A stretch of DNA of 64,000 nucleotides from Nioella sp. MMSF_3534 (GCF_030732985.1 NZ_JASHJX010000021.1:1-64000); one strand, 5' to 3'. Shown: positions 27,551 to 36,831, counted from the first letter of the stretch. Notes: generated by a model not told the origin, from the letters alone. Translations and numbers: made by a program.

Positions 27551-27624
27551 CCCCGTTTCGTATGCACGGGGGGTGTACAGGGGGTGTACGGGGGGTGTAC
27601 GCATGGCACCCCCCTGTTTTCGGG
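27551..27624 (-). repeat. Dispersed GTACACC repeat, copy B
   Basis: Reverse-strand copy. Read on the minus strand it runs CGAAAACAGGGGGGTGCCAT, then three 11-bp GTACACCCCC-type units, then CGTGCATACGAAACG. It matches copy C at 53963-54034 over about 70 bp with few differences. It occupies the convergent gap between the deoC-linked aldehyde dehydrogenase and gabD. The rest of this 227-bp gap holds nothing else I can recognise. Confidence 0.85.
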
Positions 27625-27659
27625 ATCGCGTGGCGGCGCTCCGCGCCGCGCGCCTTTGG

Positions 27660-29105
27660 TCAGATTCCGTCGATGCAGACGTATTTGGTATCGAGATAAT
27701 CGGTCAGCCCCTGGCTGCCGCCCTCCTTGCCCATGCCGCTTTCCTTCACCCCGCCAAAGGGCGCTTCCACGGTGGTGATGAGGCCCGAGTTGATCCCGAT
27801 CATCCCGTATTGCAGCCCCTCGTTCAGCCGGAAAGCCCGCGCAAGATCAGAGGTATAGGCATAGCAGGCCAGACCGTATTCGGTGTCATTGGCCATCGCG
27901 ATGGCCTCCTCCTCGGTCTCGAATTTGAAGACCGGTGCCAGCGGCCCGAAGATCTCCTCCTTCGCGAACATCATGTCCTGCGTCGCGTTCCTGATCACCG
28001 TCGGCGCGAAGAAGCTGCCGCCATTTCCATGCCGCGCGCCGCCGGTAGCGATTTCGCCACCCTTCGCCGTGGCGTCGGCAATGAATTCCTCAACCTTTTC
28101 AACGGCATCAACGTCGATCATCGGCCCCTGTTCGACGCCCGGCTCCAGCCCGTTGCCGACCTTCAGTGCCGCGGTTTTCTCCACCAGTTTGGCGACGAAG
28201 GCATCATAGACACCCGACTGCACATACATCCGGTTCGCGCAGACGCAGGTCTGCCCGGCGTTGCGGAATTTTGAGACCATCGCCCCCTCAACCGCCTTGT
28301 CGAGATCGGCGTCATCAAAGACGATGAACGGCGCGTTGCCGCCCAGTTCCATCGAAACTTTCTTAACGGTATCAGCGCTTTGCCGGATCAGCTCCTTGCC
28401 CACTTCGGTCGATCCGGTGAAGGTCACCTTGCGCACCACCGGGCTTTCCATCATCGCGCCCGCGATCTTGCGGGCGGAGCCCGTGACCACGTTGACGACG
28501 CCCTTGGGGAAACCCACCTCTTCGGCCAGCGCCGCCCAGGCCAGGCCGGAATAGGGCGTCGCGGTCGCAGGTTTCGCCACCACCGTACAGCCCACGGCCA
28601 GCGCCGGCCCGATCTTGCGTGCCAGCATGGAGGACGGGAAGTTCCACGGCGTGATCATGCCCACCACGCCAACGGGATGATGGGTCACGAGGATGCGACG
28701 GCCATTCACCCCTGCGGGCACGATTTCCCCCTTCGCACGGCGCGCTTCCTCGGCAAACCAGCGGACATATTGCGCGCCGATGGCAATCTCGCCCATGGAC
28801 TCTGCCAGCGGTTTACCCATCTCGACGGTCAGCAGTTCCGCCAGATCCTTCTGATTGTCCATCAGCGCGTCATGCAGCTTCCACAACAGGCCGATACGGC
28901 TCATCAGGTCCATCGCGGCAAAGCCGGGGAAAGCGGCCTCGGCAGCAGCAATCGCGCGCCTGGTTTCCACGTCGCCCGCATTCGGAATGGTGCCGATCAC
29001 CTCGCCCGTGGCCGGGTTGGTCACGTCGATCGTGGCGCCGCTATCGGCCCCAACCCATTGACCATCAATGAAATTGCGTTCGCGCAGCCAGGTCGTGTAG
29101 CTCAT
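27660..29105 (-). CDS. gabD: NAD(P)-dependent succinate-semialdehyde dehydrogenase
   Basis: Oxidises succinate semialdehyde to succinate, the last step of GABA breakdown. 481 residues, GabD length. PWNFPSSMLARKIGPAL, the catalytic Glu in MELGGNAPF and Cys in GQTCVCANR (the CxC arrangement of many SSADHs), and the GLNEG..SGLITTVEAPFGG type C-terminal segment (INSGLITTVEAPFGGVKESG) are visible. It follows the GAPDH-like gene by 15 bp. No GABA transaminase is adjacent, so a related semialdehyde such as glutarate semialdehyde remains possible. Confidence 0.88.
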   Translation of the reverse strand: MSYTTWLRERNFIDGQWVGADSGATIDVTNPATGEVIGTIPNAGDVETRRAIAAAEAAFPGFAAMDLMSRIGLLWKLHDALMDNQKDLAELLTVEMGKPLAESMGEIAIGAQYVRWFAEEARRAKGEIVPAGVNGRRILVTHHPVGVVGMITPWNFPSSMLARKIGPALAVGCTVVAKPATATPYSGLAWAALAEEVGFPKGVVNVVTGSARKIAGAMMESPVVRKVTFTGSTEVGKELIRQSADTVKKVSMELGGNAPFIVFDDADLDKAVEGAMVSKFRNAGQTCVCANRMYVQSGVYDAFVAKLVEKTAALKVGNGLEPGVEQGPMIDVDAVEKVEEFIADATAKGGEIATGGARHGNGGSFFAPTVIRNATQDMMFAKEEIFGPLAPVFKFETEEEAIAMANDTEYGLACYAYTSDLARAFRLNEGLQYGMIGINSGLITTVEAPFGGVKESGMGKEGGSQGLTDYLDTKYVCIDGI

Positions 29106-29120
29106 CTTCTCTCTCCCATC

Positions 29121-30107
29121 TCAGGCGAAACTGCCCATCCGCCGGGCCACGTCGAGCATCCGGCAGGAAAATCCCCATTCATTGTCGTACCAGCCGAAGA
29201 CGCGCAGCATGCCGCCTTTCGACCGTTTGATCTCTGGCCCTGCCACAATGAGGGACTCGGGCCTTTGCCGCAGGTCTGACGACACTAGCGGCCTGTCGGT
29301 ATATCCAATCACGCCCCCCGATGAGGCCAGAAGCGCGCGGGCCTCCTCGGCGCTCGGTCGGGCGCGGGTGATGACGGCCATATCCACGCAAGACACGCTG
29401 GCCGTGGGCACCCTGACCGCCGAGCCGGTGATCCGGCCCGCCAGATGCGGCAGCACGATATCAACCAGCTGCTCGGCGCTCGTCGTCGTGGGCACCATCG
29501 ACAGCGCGGCGGCGCGGCTGCGGGCCGGGTTGGCCATCGGCATATCCACGGTCGGCTGGCTGCCGGTATAGCAATGCACCGTTGTCATCAGGGCGGTTTC
29601 CAGCCCATAGGCATCGTCCAGCACGCGGGCCAGAGGAGCCAGCGCATTGGTGGTGCAGGAGGCGTTTGAAACGATCCTGTGATCCGCGCTCAGGCACGCG
29701 TCATTGGCCCCCAGAACCACGGTCAGATCGGCATCGGGCGACGGGCCGGAGACCAGCACCCGTGTGGCCCCTGCCTCCAGCCCCTGTTCCGCAATCGCCC
29801 GGTCCTTGGCCCGGCCCGTGCATTCCATCAGCACATCGACGCCCGCAAGGTCCAGTGCGCCCAGATCCCGCTGCTGTGTGAAGGGAATGCGCCGTCCGGC
29901 TGCGATCAGCGCCCCCGGCTCTGTCGCCACGCCACCCGGAAACGGGCCAAAAACGCTGTCGAATTCAAACAGGTAGGCACAGGTTTCCAGCGGCGCGATG
30001 TCATTGACGCCGACCACCTCGACCCCGTGCCACGCGTCGGAGGTCAGCCAGGCGCGCAGAACCGACCGGCCGATCCGCCCGAACCCATTGATCACGACCC
30101 GTGTCAT
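29121..30107 (-). CDS. Type I glyceraldehyde-3-phosphate dehydrogenase-like protein
   Basis: 328 residues from the ATG at 30107, which has a GGGGAACGGG site. GFGRIGR near the N-terminus binds NAD; the catalytic Cys sits in SNASCTTNALAP and the His in TTVHCYTGSQ. The region normally reading HAYTNDQ differs, so this may be a paralogue with a changed substrate such as erythrose-4-phosphate, or a carbon-specific isozyme. It is in one run with gabD (15 bp) and probably the kinase-like gene (98 bp upstream), not with pgk or other glycolytic genes. Confidence 0.85.
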   Translation of the reverse strand: MTRVVINGFGRIGRSVLRAWLTSDAWHGVEVVGVNDIAPLETCAYLFEFDSVFGPFPGGVATEPGALIAAGRRIPFTQQRDLGALDLAGVDVLMECTGRAKDRAIAEQGLEAGATRVLVSGPSPDADLTVVLGANDACLSADHRIVSNASCTTNALAPLARVLDDAYGLETALMTTVHCYTGSQPTVDMPMANPARSRAAALSMVPTTTSAEQLVDIVLPHLAGRITGSAVRVPTASVSCVDMAVITRARPSAEEARALLASSGGVIGYTDRPLVSSDLRQRPESLIVAGPEIKRSKGGMLRVFGWYDNEWGFSCRMLDVARRMGSFA

Positions 30108-30205
30108 TCCCGTTCCCCCACGCTGAAGTTGCGCGCAGTGATGCACGGGCGCAGGGAAGGTTCAAGCCATGCTCTGTGCGGCTTTCAGTCTGGCCAGAGG
30201 CGCAG

Positions 30206-31087
30206 CTAGGCGAAAGTTTCGCAAAGGCTCCGATAGGCGTGTTTCAGACCCGCAAGCGTCATTGTGTCCGAGTCGCAGGTCAGGACCGCAGCATCCTGCC
30301 CGGACAGGGCCTGTTCATAGAGGGACGACCAGGGGGACGAATTGACGATCATGACCTGCTTCCCTTGCCAGGCTGCCCTGGTGCTGGCCAGTTCCATTCC
30401 GATCAGCACCCCCTTCAGCCGCGCCTTGGCGGGGTCACTGTCGGACCGGGCGGATATCAAACGTTGCGCCGCCATTTCCGGCTGGTTCAGGGCCTCCGAG
30501 ACCGCGCCATGAAAAACACCCATATCCAGAGCGGGTTCGGGCATGACACCTGTCCGTTCCCCCTGCGGGGCCAGCAGACCGAACAGCTCCAACGTCATGA
30601 AAAGCTGCACCTTGCGGACCTCTCCGGCATGGATCTGCACCCATTGTGTCTGCAAATCGGGGATGCAGATCGCGCCATTGAATGCTGGCATTTTGGCAGC
30701 GATCCCGCGGATCAGGCCATGATGGGACAGCGTCTTTTCGGGCCCCTTCGCCGCCCCGAGGCCCGGAAGCGCATGCAGGGTCAACCTGTCGTCAGAGGTG
30801 GCGACCGGCTTGATCGGGGCATCTGCCGGGCGGCGGGACGTCCCCACCGTTTCCGGCGCGTATCCTGGCAGCCCGCTGACAATCACCGGCGTCTGTTCGC
30901 GGATCAACCAGGGACGCACCAGGTTGAGCAGCACGATCTCGAAAGCATCGACGGCCACCTGCGCCAACCCTTGCGCCGAGCGGACCTTCATAAGGACCGA
31001 CCCATTCCGATCCATGGCCCAAGCCCGCATTCCGCCCGCACATGAATCCACCGCGATCCAATGCGGTGCCGCATTCTGGTTTCTCAT
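30206..31087 (-). CDS. Degenerate 2-dehydro-3-deoxygalactonokinase (DgoK)-like protein
   Basis: 293 residues, the length of DgoK, with recognisable framework segments (RAWAMD, LLNLVRPWL, LPGLG, FMTLELFGLLAP, LIGMELAS). However, the catalytic loops of true DgoK are altered: the DWGxxN nucleotide loop reads DSCAGG, GMVGS reads GLPGY, RGEETQ is absent at LSHHGLIRG, and PGTHxKW reads PDLQTQW. I therefore infer that kinase activity is lost or changed. It is an intact frame without stops, so it is maintained, perhaps as a sensor. Neighbours are GAPDH and a GlxA-type regulator. Confidence 0.7.
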   Translation of the reverse strand: MRNQNAAPHWIAVDSCAGGMRAWAMDRNGSVLMKVRSAQGLAQVAVDAFEIVLLNLVRPWLIREQTPVIVSGLPGYAPETVGTSRRPADAPIKPVATSDDRLTLHALPGLGAAKGPEKTLSHHGLIRGIAAKMPAFNGAICIPDLQTQWVQIHAGEVRKVQLFMTLELFGLLAPQGERTGVMPEPALDMGVFHGAVSEALNQPEMAAQRLISARSDSDPAKARLKGVLIGMELASTRAAWQGKQVMIVNSSPWSSLYEQALSGQDAAVLTCDSDTMTLAGLKHAYRSLCETFA

Positions 31088-31298
31088 TTCTTTTCCGCCC
31101 CCAGTAGTCCGGGCAGAGAATTGACCAATCTATCGGTTTCAATCCCCAACCCGCCAATCTCTAATAGGGTCGTTTTATTTCCAGGTCGACAAAAATCTAT
31201 GAATTGAGCGTTCACCCCATATCGAAAGGGTCATATGCAACGCCAAACCGGAACGAGGGGTTTCTGACGTCTCGATTGGTTTTGGCCAATGCAACAGT

Positions 31299-32249
31299 TC
31301 AGGATATCCGGCCCCTTTGGCTGCCCGGCGCCACCCCGAAATGGGACTTGTAGCTTCGCGCGAAATGGCCTGAGCTCTTGAATCCACAGGCAAACGCAAC
31401 CTCTGTCACAGGCATTTCGGTTTGCAAAAGCAGGTGCCGGGCCTTCTGAAGGCGGATATCGACCTGGTATTTCTTGGGTGAACAATTCAGGTAGCGCCCG
31501 AATAGTCGCTCCAATTGCCGCACCGATATTCCAATCTCCGCCGCGATCTCGGCTGGCGAGATCGGGAATTCCACGGTTTCATTCATTCGGCGAATAGCGT
31601 GGCTCAGGTGGCTGTTCCGAATTCCGTGCCTTGCCTGGAAGGACAGGCGCTGTTCCGCGCTTGCATTGCGAACCGTGTTGTAAACCATCTGGTCGGCGAC
31701 ATCTGCTGCAAGCGTATTTCCGTGCCGGGCCTCTATCAGGTGCAGCATCAGATCGGCGGTTGCGGTGCCCCCCGAAGAGGTAACGGTCTTTTCATCTGCG
31801 ACGAAGACGCTGCGTTGCAGGTTCACATCCGGAAACTCTTCCATGAAGGCGTCATGATAGTCCCAATGGATCGCGGCGCGTTGCCCGTCCAGCATCCCCG
31901 CGCGCGCCAGAATCCATGTGGCCGAACAGAGACCCCCGATTTTCACTCCCCGACGCGCCTGCCGCCTGATCCCGTTCATCAGACTGCGGGTCGCGCGGCC
32001 CTGTACCCCAATGCCGGACAGGACGAACAGGCGGTCCACCGGGGGCAGTTCGTCCAACGTGCAATCGACTTGACTGACGATCCCGTTGGAACACGCAACG
32101 GTCGAGCCGGTCTCTGACACCAGCGTCCATTCATAGAGCGTCTCGCCGCTGATCAGGTTGGCAATGCGCAAGGGATCAACGGCGCAGCCGAACGCCATAT
32201 GGGTCAAATCCTCGACCAACAGGAAAGCGAAGTGTTCAGGGCGTGGCAT
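31299..32249 (-). CDS. GlxA-type AraC regulator with DJ-1/PfpI domain
   Basis: 316 residues (318 if the ATG at 32255 is used). The GAGG site lies 8 bp before the second ATG but only 2 bp before the first, which favours 32249. N-terminal DJ-1/PfpI-like domain (to about 190) with the Cys elbow GGLCSATWILARAG; C-terminal AraC domain with two HTH motifs (EIAAEIGISVRQLERLFGRY and EVAFACGFKSSGHFARSYK). Relatives such as GbdR, CdhR and ArgR control amine, betaine and amino-acid catabolism. It diverges from the gntR operon, and the kinase-like gene lies downstream. Confidence 0.88.
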   Translation of the reverse strand: MPRPEHFAFLLVEDLTHMAFGCAVDPLRIANLISGETLYEWTLVSETGSTVACSNGIVSQVDCTLDELPPVDRLFVLSGIGVQGRATRSLMNGIRRQARRGVKIGGLCSATWILARAGMLDGQRAAIHWDYHDAFMEEFPDVNLQRSVFVADEKTVTSSGGTATADLMLHLIEARHGNTLAADVADQMVYNTVRNASAEQRLSFQARHGIRNSHLSHAIRRMNETVEFPISPAEIAAEIGISVRQLERLFGRYLNCSPKKYQVDIRLQKARHLLLQTEMPVTEVAFACGFKSSGHFARSYKSHFGVAPGSQRGRIS

Positions 32250-32291
32250 GGTCATATCCTCAGGATAGCGCAGTTTTGGCTTGAACACGAT

Positions 32292-32301
32292 TTGTATGCA
32301 A
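32292..32301. promoter_or_regulatory. Candidate operator TTGTATGCAA between glxA-type and gntR genes
   Basis: In the 111-bp divergent gap an AT-rich stretch contains TTG-TATG-CAA followed by TATGTATT. FCD-type GntR regulators often bind short TTGT-AT-ACAA-like dyads, so this may be the autoregulatory site of the adjacent GntR protein, 60 bp upstream of its start. Confidence 0.35.
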
Positions 32302-32360
32302 TATGTATTTTCTTTGCGCACGATATTTGCTAGGCAAGCCGGGCAACGAAGGAAACCGCG

Positions 32361-33071
32361 ATGCCCGATTCGACCCCAAGCCCCAAGGATACCTGCTATC
32401 AGGCCCTGAAAACCGCGATCCTGACGCTGGAGCTTCAGCCCGGCGCCGATCTGGACGAGGCAAGCCTGAGCGCGGAGTTCGGCCTGTCGCGCACCCCATT
32501 GCGGGAAGTGCTGCGGCGGCTGGCAGGCGAGGGCTATGTCGATCTGCGCCTCAATCGCGGCGCGCGGGTCAGCGAGATGTCGCACACCACCCTGCGCGAC
32601 TTCTTCCTGGCCGCCCCGATGATCTATGGCGCGATCCTGCAACTGGCCGCGCAGAATGCCCGGGGCCCGCAGATCGAGGACCTGAAGCAGACGCAGGCCC
32701 GGTTCCGCGAGGCGCTGCGCAAGGGCTCGGCCCGGGAGCGGGCGCTGGTCAATAACCGGTTCCACGAGATCACCGGAGAGATGGCGGGCAATGTCTACCT
32801 GCTGCCGTCCTTCCGGCGGCTGCTGATCGATCACGCGCGGATTTCGATGACCTTCTACCGCCCGCGCGACGACGACATGGCCCGCAACGTCAGCGAGGCC
32901 GCCGACCAGCACGACCGGATCATCGCCGCGATCGAGGCGGGCGATGCCGACAAGGCCGCCACGCTTGCGATTGATCATTGGAACCTGTCCCGCCACCGCA
33001 TCGAACTGTTCGTGATGCCGGGCGGGCTCGACCTGCCGCTTGGCGCGCCGCCGCGCGCCGCAACCGCCTGA
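32361..33071 (+). CDS. GntR family regulator, FadR/FCD subfamily
   Basis: 236 residues. Winged HTH (about 8-75) with SLSAEFGLSRTPLREVLRRLAGEGYV, then an all-helical FCD ligand domain with the metal-binding His pattern NNRFHEITGEMAGN and DQHDRIIAAIEAGDA. ATG preceded by AAGGA. First gene of an operon with a DapA-family protein (10 bp later), an aldehyde dehydrogenase and an FAD oxidase, which it likely controls in response to the pathway substrate. Confidence 0.9.
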   Translation: MPDSTPSPKDTCYQALKTAILTLELQPGADLDEASLSAEFGLSRTPLREVLRRLAGEGYVDLRLNRGARVSEMSHTTLRDFFLAAPMIYGAILQLAAQNARGPQIEDLKQTQARFREALRKGSARERALVNNRFHEITGEMAGNVYLLPSFRRLLIDHARISMTFYRPRDDDMARNVSEAADQHDRIIAAIEAGDADKAATLAIDHWNLSRHRIELFVMPGGLDLPLGAPPRAATA

Positions 33072-33081
33072 GGAGAGGCCC

Positions 33082-33999
33082 ATGACACCCATCTTCCGGT
33101 TCGAGGGGATCTATACGCCCGTCGTGACCCCCTTTCACGATGACTACTCCGTCAACTGGGACGCGCTGGCCGATGTGATCGAAAGCCTGATCGAGGCCGG
33201 AGTTCACGGCTTGATTTCCGGTGGCTCCACCGGCGAGAACTATGCGCAGACGGTCGAGGAACGGCTGGAAATCGCCCGCTTCACGCATGAGCGGATCAAG
33301 GGCCGCCTGCCGCTGGTCGTGGGCACCGGCGCGATGCTGACCGCCGACTCCGTCGCACTGGCCATCGGCGCGAAAGATATGGGCGCCGACGCGATCCTGC
33401 TGGCTTCGCCCCCCTACGCGGTGCCGACCGACCGGGAAAATGCGCTGAACGCGCTGGCCATAGACAAGGCCGCGAACCTGCCGATCATGCTTTACAACTA
33501 CCCCGGCCGCACCGGCACGATGATGGGCGAGGAATTCCTCGACCGCGTCGGGCGCAGCCGCAATTTCTGCGGCATCAAGGAAAGCTCTGGCGATATCAAC
33601 CGGGTGCACCTGCTGGCCCGCGACTACCCCCATATCCAGCTTGGCTGCGGCATGGACGATCAGGCGCTGGAATTCTTCGCCTGGGGCAGCCGGTTCTGGG
33701 TCTGCGGCGGGTCGAACTTCCTGCCTGCCGAACACATCGCGCTCTACAACGCCTGTGCAGTCGAAGGGAATTTCGACAAGGGCCGCCGGATCATGTCGGC
33801 GATGATGCCGCTGATGCGGGTGCTGGAACAGGGCGGCAAGTTCATCCAGACGATCAAGTATGGGGTGGACCTGAACGGGATCACCACGGGGCCGATGCGC
33901 CCGCCGCTCAAAGGGTTGAACAAGGACGACAAGCGCGCGCTGGAACAGGTGGTCGGCGTGCTGAAGCGCACCATTGCGCAAATTGAGGCGGAGGACTGA
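33082..33999 (+). CDS. Dihydrodipicolinate synthase (DapA) family lyase/deaminase
   Basis: 305 residues, (beta/alpha)8 barrel. The Schiff-base Lys is in CGIKESSGD and the catalytic Tyr in YNYPGRTG; GGSTGENYAQT corresponds to the carboxylate-binding GTTGE loop. The context (GntR, aldehyde dehydrogenase, FAD amine oxidase) argues for a catabolic member rather than lysine synthesis. One fitting example is 1-pyrroline-4-hydroxy-2-carboxylate deaminase of hydroxyproline breakdown, whose product is oxidised by an ALDH; other keto-acid aldolases or dehydratases remain possible. AGGAG ribosome site six bases before the ATG. Confidence 0.85.
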   Translation: MTPIFRFEGIYTPVVTPFHDDYSVNWDALADVIESLIEAGVHGLISGGSTGENYAQTVEERLEIARFTHERIKGRLPLVVGTGAMLTADSVALAIGAKDMGADAILLASPPYAVPTDRENALNALAIDKAANLPIMLYNYPGRTGTMMGEEFLDRVGRSRNFCGIKESSGDINRVHLLARDYPHIQLGCGMDDQALEFFAWGSRFWVCGGSNFLPAEHIALYNACAVEGNFDKGRRIMSAMMPLMRVLEQGGKFIQTIKYGVDLNGITTGPMRPPLKGLNKDDKRALEQVVGVLKRTIAQIEAED

Positions 34000-34002
34000 G
34001 AG

Positions 34003-35499
34003 ATGGACCTGCTGACACGCGACGAATACAAGGCGCTGGCCGCCGAGATGGACTTCCCCAATGCCGCCTATATCGACGGGGCCTACCGCCCGGCGATCTC
34101 GGGCAAGACCTTCGCCACCGTGAACCCGGCCACGGGCGAAACGCTGACCGATGTGGCCGCCTGCGGCGCCGAGGACGTGGATTTCGCGGTGGCGAAGGCG
34201 CGCGAGGCGTTTGACGATGGCCGCTGGTCGCGGATGCACCCGGCAGAGCGCAAGGGCATCCTGATCCGCTTCGCCAAACTGCTGACCCGCAATGCCCGCG
34301 AACTCGCGGTGATGGAAAGCCTCGACAGCGGCAAGCCGATCTACGATTGCGAAACGGTCGATATCCCCGAGACGATCAACTGCATCAAGTGGCATGCGGA
34401 GGCGATCGACAAGATCTACGATCAGGTCAGCCCCGCCTCTGACGATCACATCGCCATGGTGGTTCGCGAGCCGATTGGCGTCGTGGGCCTCGTTCTGCCG
34501 TGGAACTTCCCGCTTCTGATGCTGGCGTGGAAGATCGGCCCGGCACTGGCCGCGGGCTGTTCCGTCGTGGTGAAACCGGCGGAGGAAACCAGCCTGACCG
34601 CTTTGCGCGTGGCGGAACTGGCGAGTGAGGCGGGCCTGCCGCGCGGTGTGCTGAACATCGTTCCCGGCAGCGGGCCGGAGGTGGGTGAACCTATCGGGCG
34701 GCACATGGATATCGACGCGGTGTCCTTCACCGGATCGACCGTCACCGGCAAGCGGTTCCTGACCTATTCGGGCGAGTCCAACGCAAAGGAAATCACGCTG
34801 GAGATGGGCGGCAAGAACCCTGCTATCGTCATGGACGACGCAGAAAATCTCGACCGGGTCGCCGCGCATATCGTGCAGGGCGCGTTCTGGAACATGGGTG
34901 AGAACTGCTCGGCCTCGTCCCGGCTTATTGTCCACAAGGACGTAAAGGCGGAGCTGCTGGAGCGCATCGCCCATCACGCGAAACAGTGGAACACTGGCGA
35001 CCCGCTGGACCCCGAAACGCGGCTTGGGGCGCTGGTCAGCGAGGTGCATTTCAACAAGGTCTGCGGCTATGTGGAAAAGGCGGAAAGCTTCGTGATCGGC
35101 GGCAAGGCCGAGGGGGGCTTCGTTGAGGCCACCGTGGTGGAAATCCCCGACAACGATCACGTCCTGGCGCGCGAGGAAATCTTCGGACCGGTCCTTTCCG
35201 TGATTGCCGTGGACAATTTCGACCAGGCGATCCGCGTGGCGAATGACACCGATTACGGGCTCTGCGCCTCGCTCTTTACCGCCAATGCCAAACGCGCCAT
35301 TCGCGGCGCGCGGATGCTGCGGGCGGGGACCGTGACGGTGAACAGCTTTGGCGAGGGCGATGCAACGACCCCCTTCGGTGGCTTCAAGCAATCGGGTTTC
35401 GGCGGGCGCGACAACGGCATTCACGCGCACGATCAGTACACGCAGCTGAAAACCATCTGGCTGGATCTCTCCGACGATGCGGATGAGGCGGTGGAGTGA
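34003..35499 (+). CDS. NAD-dependent aldehyde dehydrogenase, PuuC-like
   Basis: 498 residues with the PuuC/BetB-type pattern: PWNFPLLMLAWKIGPALAAG, catalytic Glu in LEMGGKNPA, Cys in MGENCSASSR, and C-terminal PFGGFKQSGFGGRDNG...QLKTIWLDL, as in gamma-glutamyl-gamma-aminobutyraldehyde dehydrogenase. Starts 3 bp after the DapA-family gene with GGAGG upstream and overlaps the FAD oxidase start (GTGA). Probably oxidises a semialdehyde produced in this pathway, for example alpha-ketoglutarate semialdehyde or an aminoaldehyde. Confidence 0.88.
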   Translation: MDLLTRDEYKALAAEMDFPNAAYIDGAYRPAISGKTFATVNPATGETLTDVAACGAEDVDFAVAKAREAFDDGRWSRMHPAERKGILIRFAKLLTRNARELAVMESLDSGKPIYDCETVDIPETINCIKWHAEAIDKIYDQVSPASDDHIAMVVREPIGVVGLVLPWNFPLLMLAWKIGPALAAGCSVVVKPAEETSLTALRVAELASEAGLPRGVLNIVPGSGPEVGEPIGRHMDIDAVSFTGSTVTGKRFLTYSGESNAKEITLEMGGKNPAIVMDDAENLDRVAAHIVQGAFWNMGENCSASSRLIVHKDVKAELLERIAHHAKQWNTGDPLDPETRLGALVSEVHFNKVCGYVEKAESFVIGGKAEGGFVEATVVEIPDNDHVLAREEIFGPVLSVIAVDNFDQAIRVANDTDYGLCASLFTANAKRAIRGARMLRAGTVTVNSFGEGDATTPFGGFKQSGFGGRDNGIHAHDQYTQLKTIWLDLSDDADEAVE

Positions 35500-36824
35500 G
35501 CGCATATCACGCCCGGCGCCTGCCGGTTCACAAAGGGCCGGCGGCATGGTCGGCCATCCTGCCGGGGCAGCCGGCCCCTGTGCCGCTGACCGAGAACATC
35601 ACCGCAGATGTGGCGGTGGTGGGGGCTGGCTTCGCGGGACTGTCCGCCGCGCGGCGGCTTCTGCAACTGGACCCGTCGCTGAAGGTGGTGGTGCTGGACG
35701 CAGGCCGTGTGGCCGAAGGCGCGGCGGGCCGCAATTCCGGCTTCATGATCGATCTGCCCCATGATCTGGCGTCTGACGACTACGCCGGGTCGGGCGATGA
35801 CCGCACGGTGACCGCGCTCAATCGGCAGGCCATCGCTTTCGCCCTGTCGGCAGCCGAGGAATACGCCATCCCCCGCGATTTCGCGGACCCCGTGGGCAAG
35901 GTGAACGGGGCGGCCAGCGTCGCTGGCCATTCGCACAACGAGAGTTATTCCCGGCACCTCGCTACGCTTGGCGAGGCGTCCGAAATGCTCGACGCCAAGG
36001 CGATGGAGGAGCTGACAGGCAGCGGCTACTACCTCTCGGGCCTCTACACGCCGGGCACTGTCATGCTGCAACCGGCGGGATATATCCGGGGGCTTGCGGA
36101 GGGGCTGAAAGCCAGGGCCGCGATCCATGAAAACAGCCCCGTCACCGGCATCGCCCGGATCGGTAATGATTGGCATGTCAGCACCACGCACGGCTCCGTC
36201 ACCGCGCCCAAGGTGCTCATGGCCAATAACGGTCAACTGGAAAGCTTCGGCCTCGCGCGCGGGCGGCTGATGCATATCTTCCTCTATGCCTCGATGACGC
36301 CGGTCCTGCCCGAGGGCGCGGTGAGGGGCGCGGATCGGTGGGGCGTGACGCCCTCCGACCCCATGGGCACCACCATGCGCAAGATCAGCGGCGCGCAAGG
36401 CGGCAGCCGGATCGTCACCCGCACGGCAGCCAGTTTCAAACCCGGCATGGTAGCGAGCGACGCGGCCCTGAGACGCGCCCGCCGCATCCATGACCAGAAA
36501 TTCGGCAACCGCTTCCCGGACCTGCGCGGGATCGACATGGAGCTCACCTGGGCGGGGCATCTCTGCCTCAGCCGCAATTCAGTCTCGGTGACGGGGGAAC
36601 TGGAGGAAGGGCTTTACGCCGCCTGCTGCCAGAACGGGCTTGGCACCGCGCGGGGGACGCTCACCGGCATGGGGGCGGCGGAGATGGCCCTGGGGCACGA
36701 GAGCGACATCACGCGTGCGCTGCGGGCGGAACCGGAGCCGACGCGCCTGCCGCCCCGCCCGTTTTCCGACATCGGGGCGAATGTGTTTCTGCGCTGGAAG
36801 GAATGGCGTGCGGGGGCGGAATAG
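35496..36824 (+). CDS. FAD-dependent amine/amino acid oxidoreductase (DAO/PuuB-like)
   Basis: 442 residues. N-terminal FAD-binding motif VAVVGAGFAGLSAARRL at about 30-50 and the AEGAAGRNSGFMI segment of the DAO (D-amino-acid oxidase) family; C-terminal TWAGHLCLSRNSV and AACCQNGLGTARGTLTG segments that resemble PuuB-like oxidases. GTG start inside the ALDH stop (GTGA) with GAGG upstream. It would oxidise a secondary or primary amine, giving the imine or aldehyde passed to the DapA-family and ALDH enzymes. Substrate not determinable; D-hydroxyproline or a gamma-glutamylated amine are options. Confidence 0.85.
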   Translation: MSAYHARRLPVHKGPAAWSAILPGQPAPVPLTENITADVAVVGAGFAGLSAARRLLQLDPSLKVVVLDAGRVAEGAAGRNSGFMIDLPHDLASDDYAGSGDDRTVTALNRQAIAFALSAAEEYAIPRDFADPVGKVNGAASVAGHSHNESYSRHLATLGEASEMLDAKAMEELTGSGYYLSGLYTPGTVMLQPAGYIRGLAEGLKARAAIHENSPVTGIARIGNDWHVSTTHGSVTAPKVLMANNGQLESFGLARGRLMHIFLYASMTPVLPEGAVRGADRWGVTPSDPMGTTMRKISGAQGGSRIVTRTAASFKPGMVASDAALRRARRIHDQKFGNRFPDLRGIDMELTWAGHLCLSRNSVSVTGELEEGLYAACCQNGLGTARGTLTGMGAAEMALGHESDITRALRAEPEPTRLPPRPFSDIGANVFLRWKEWRAGAE

Positions 36825-36831
36825 GCTGCGC

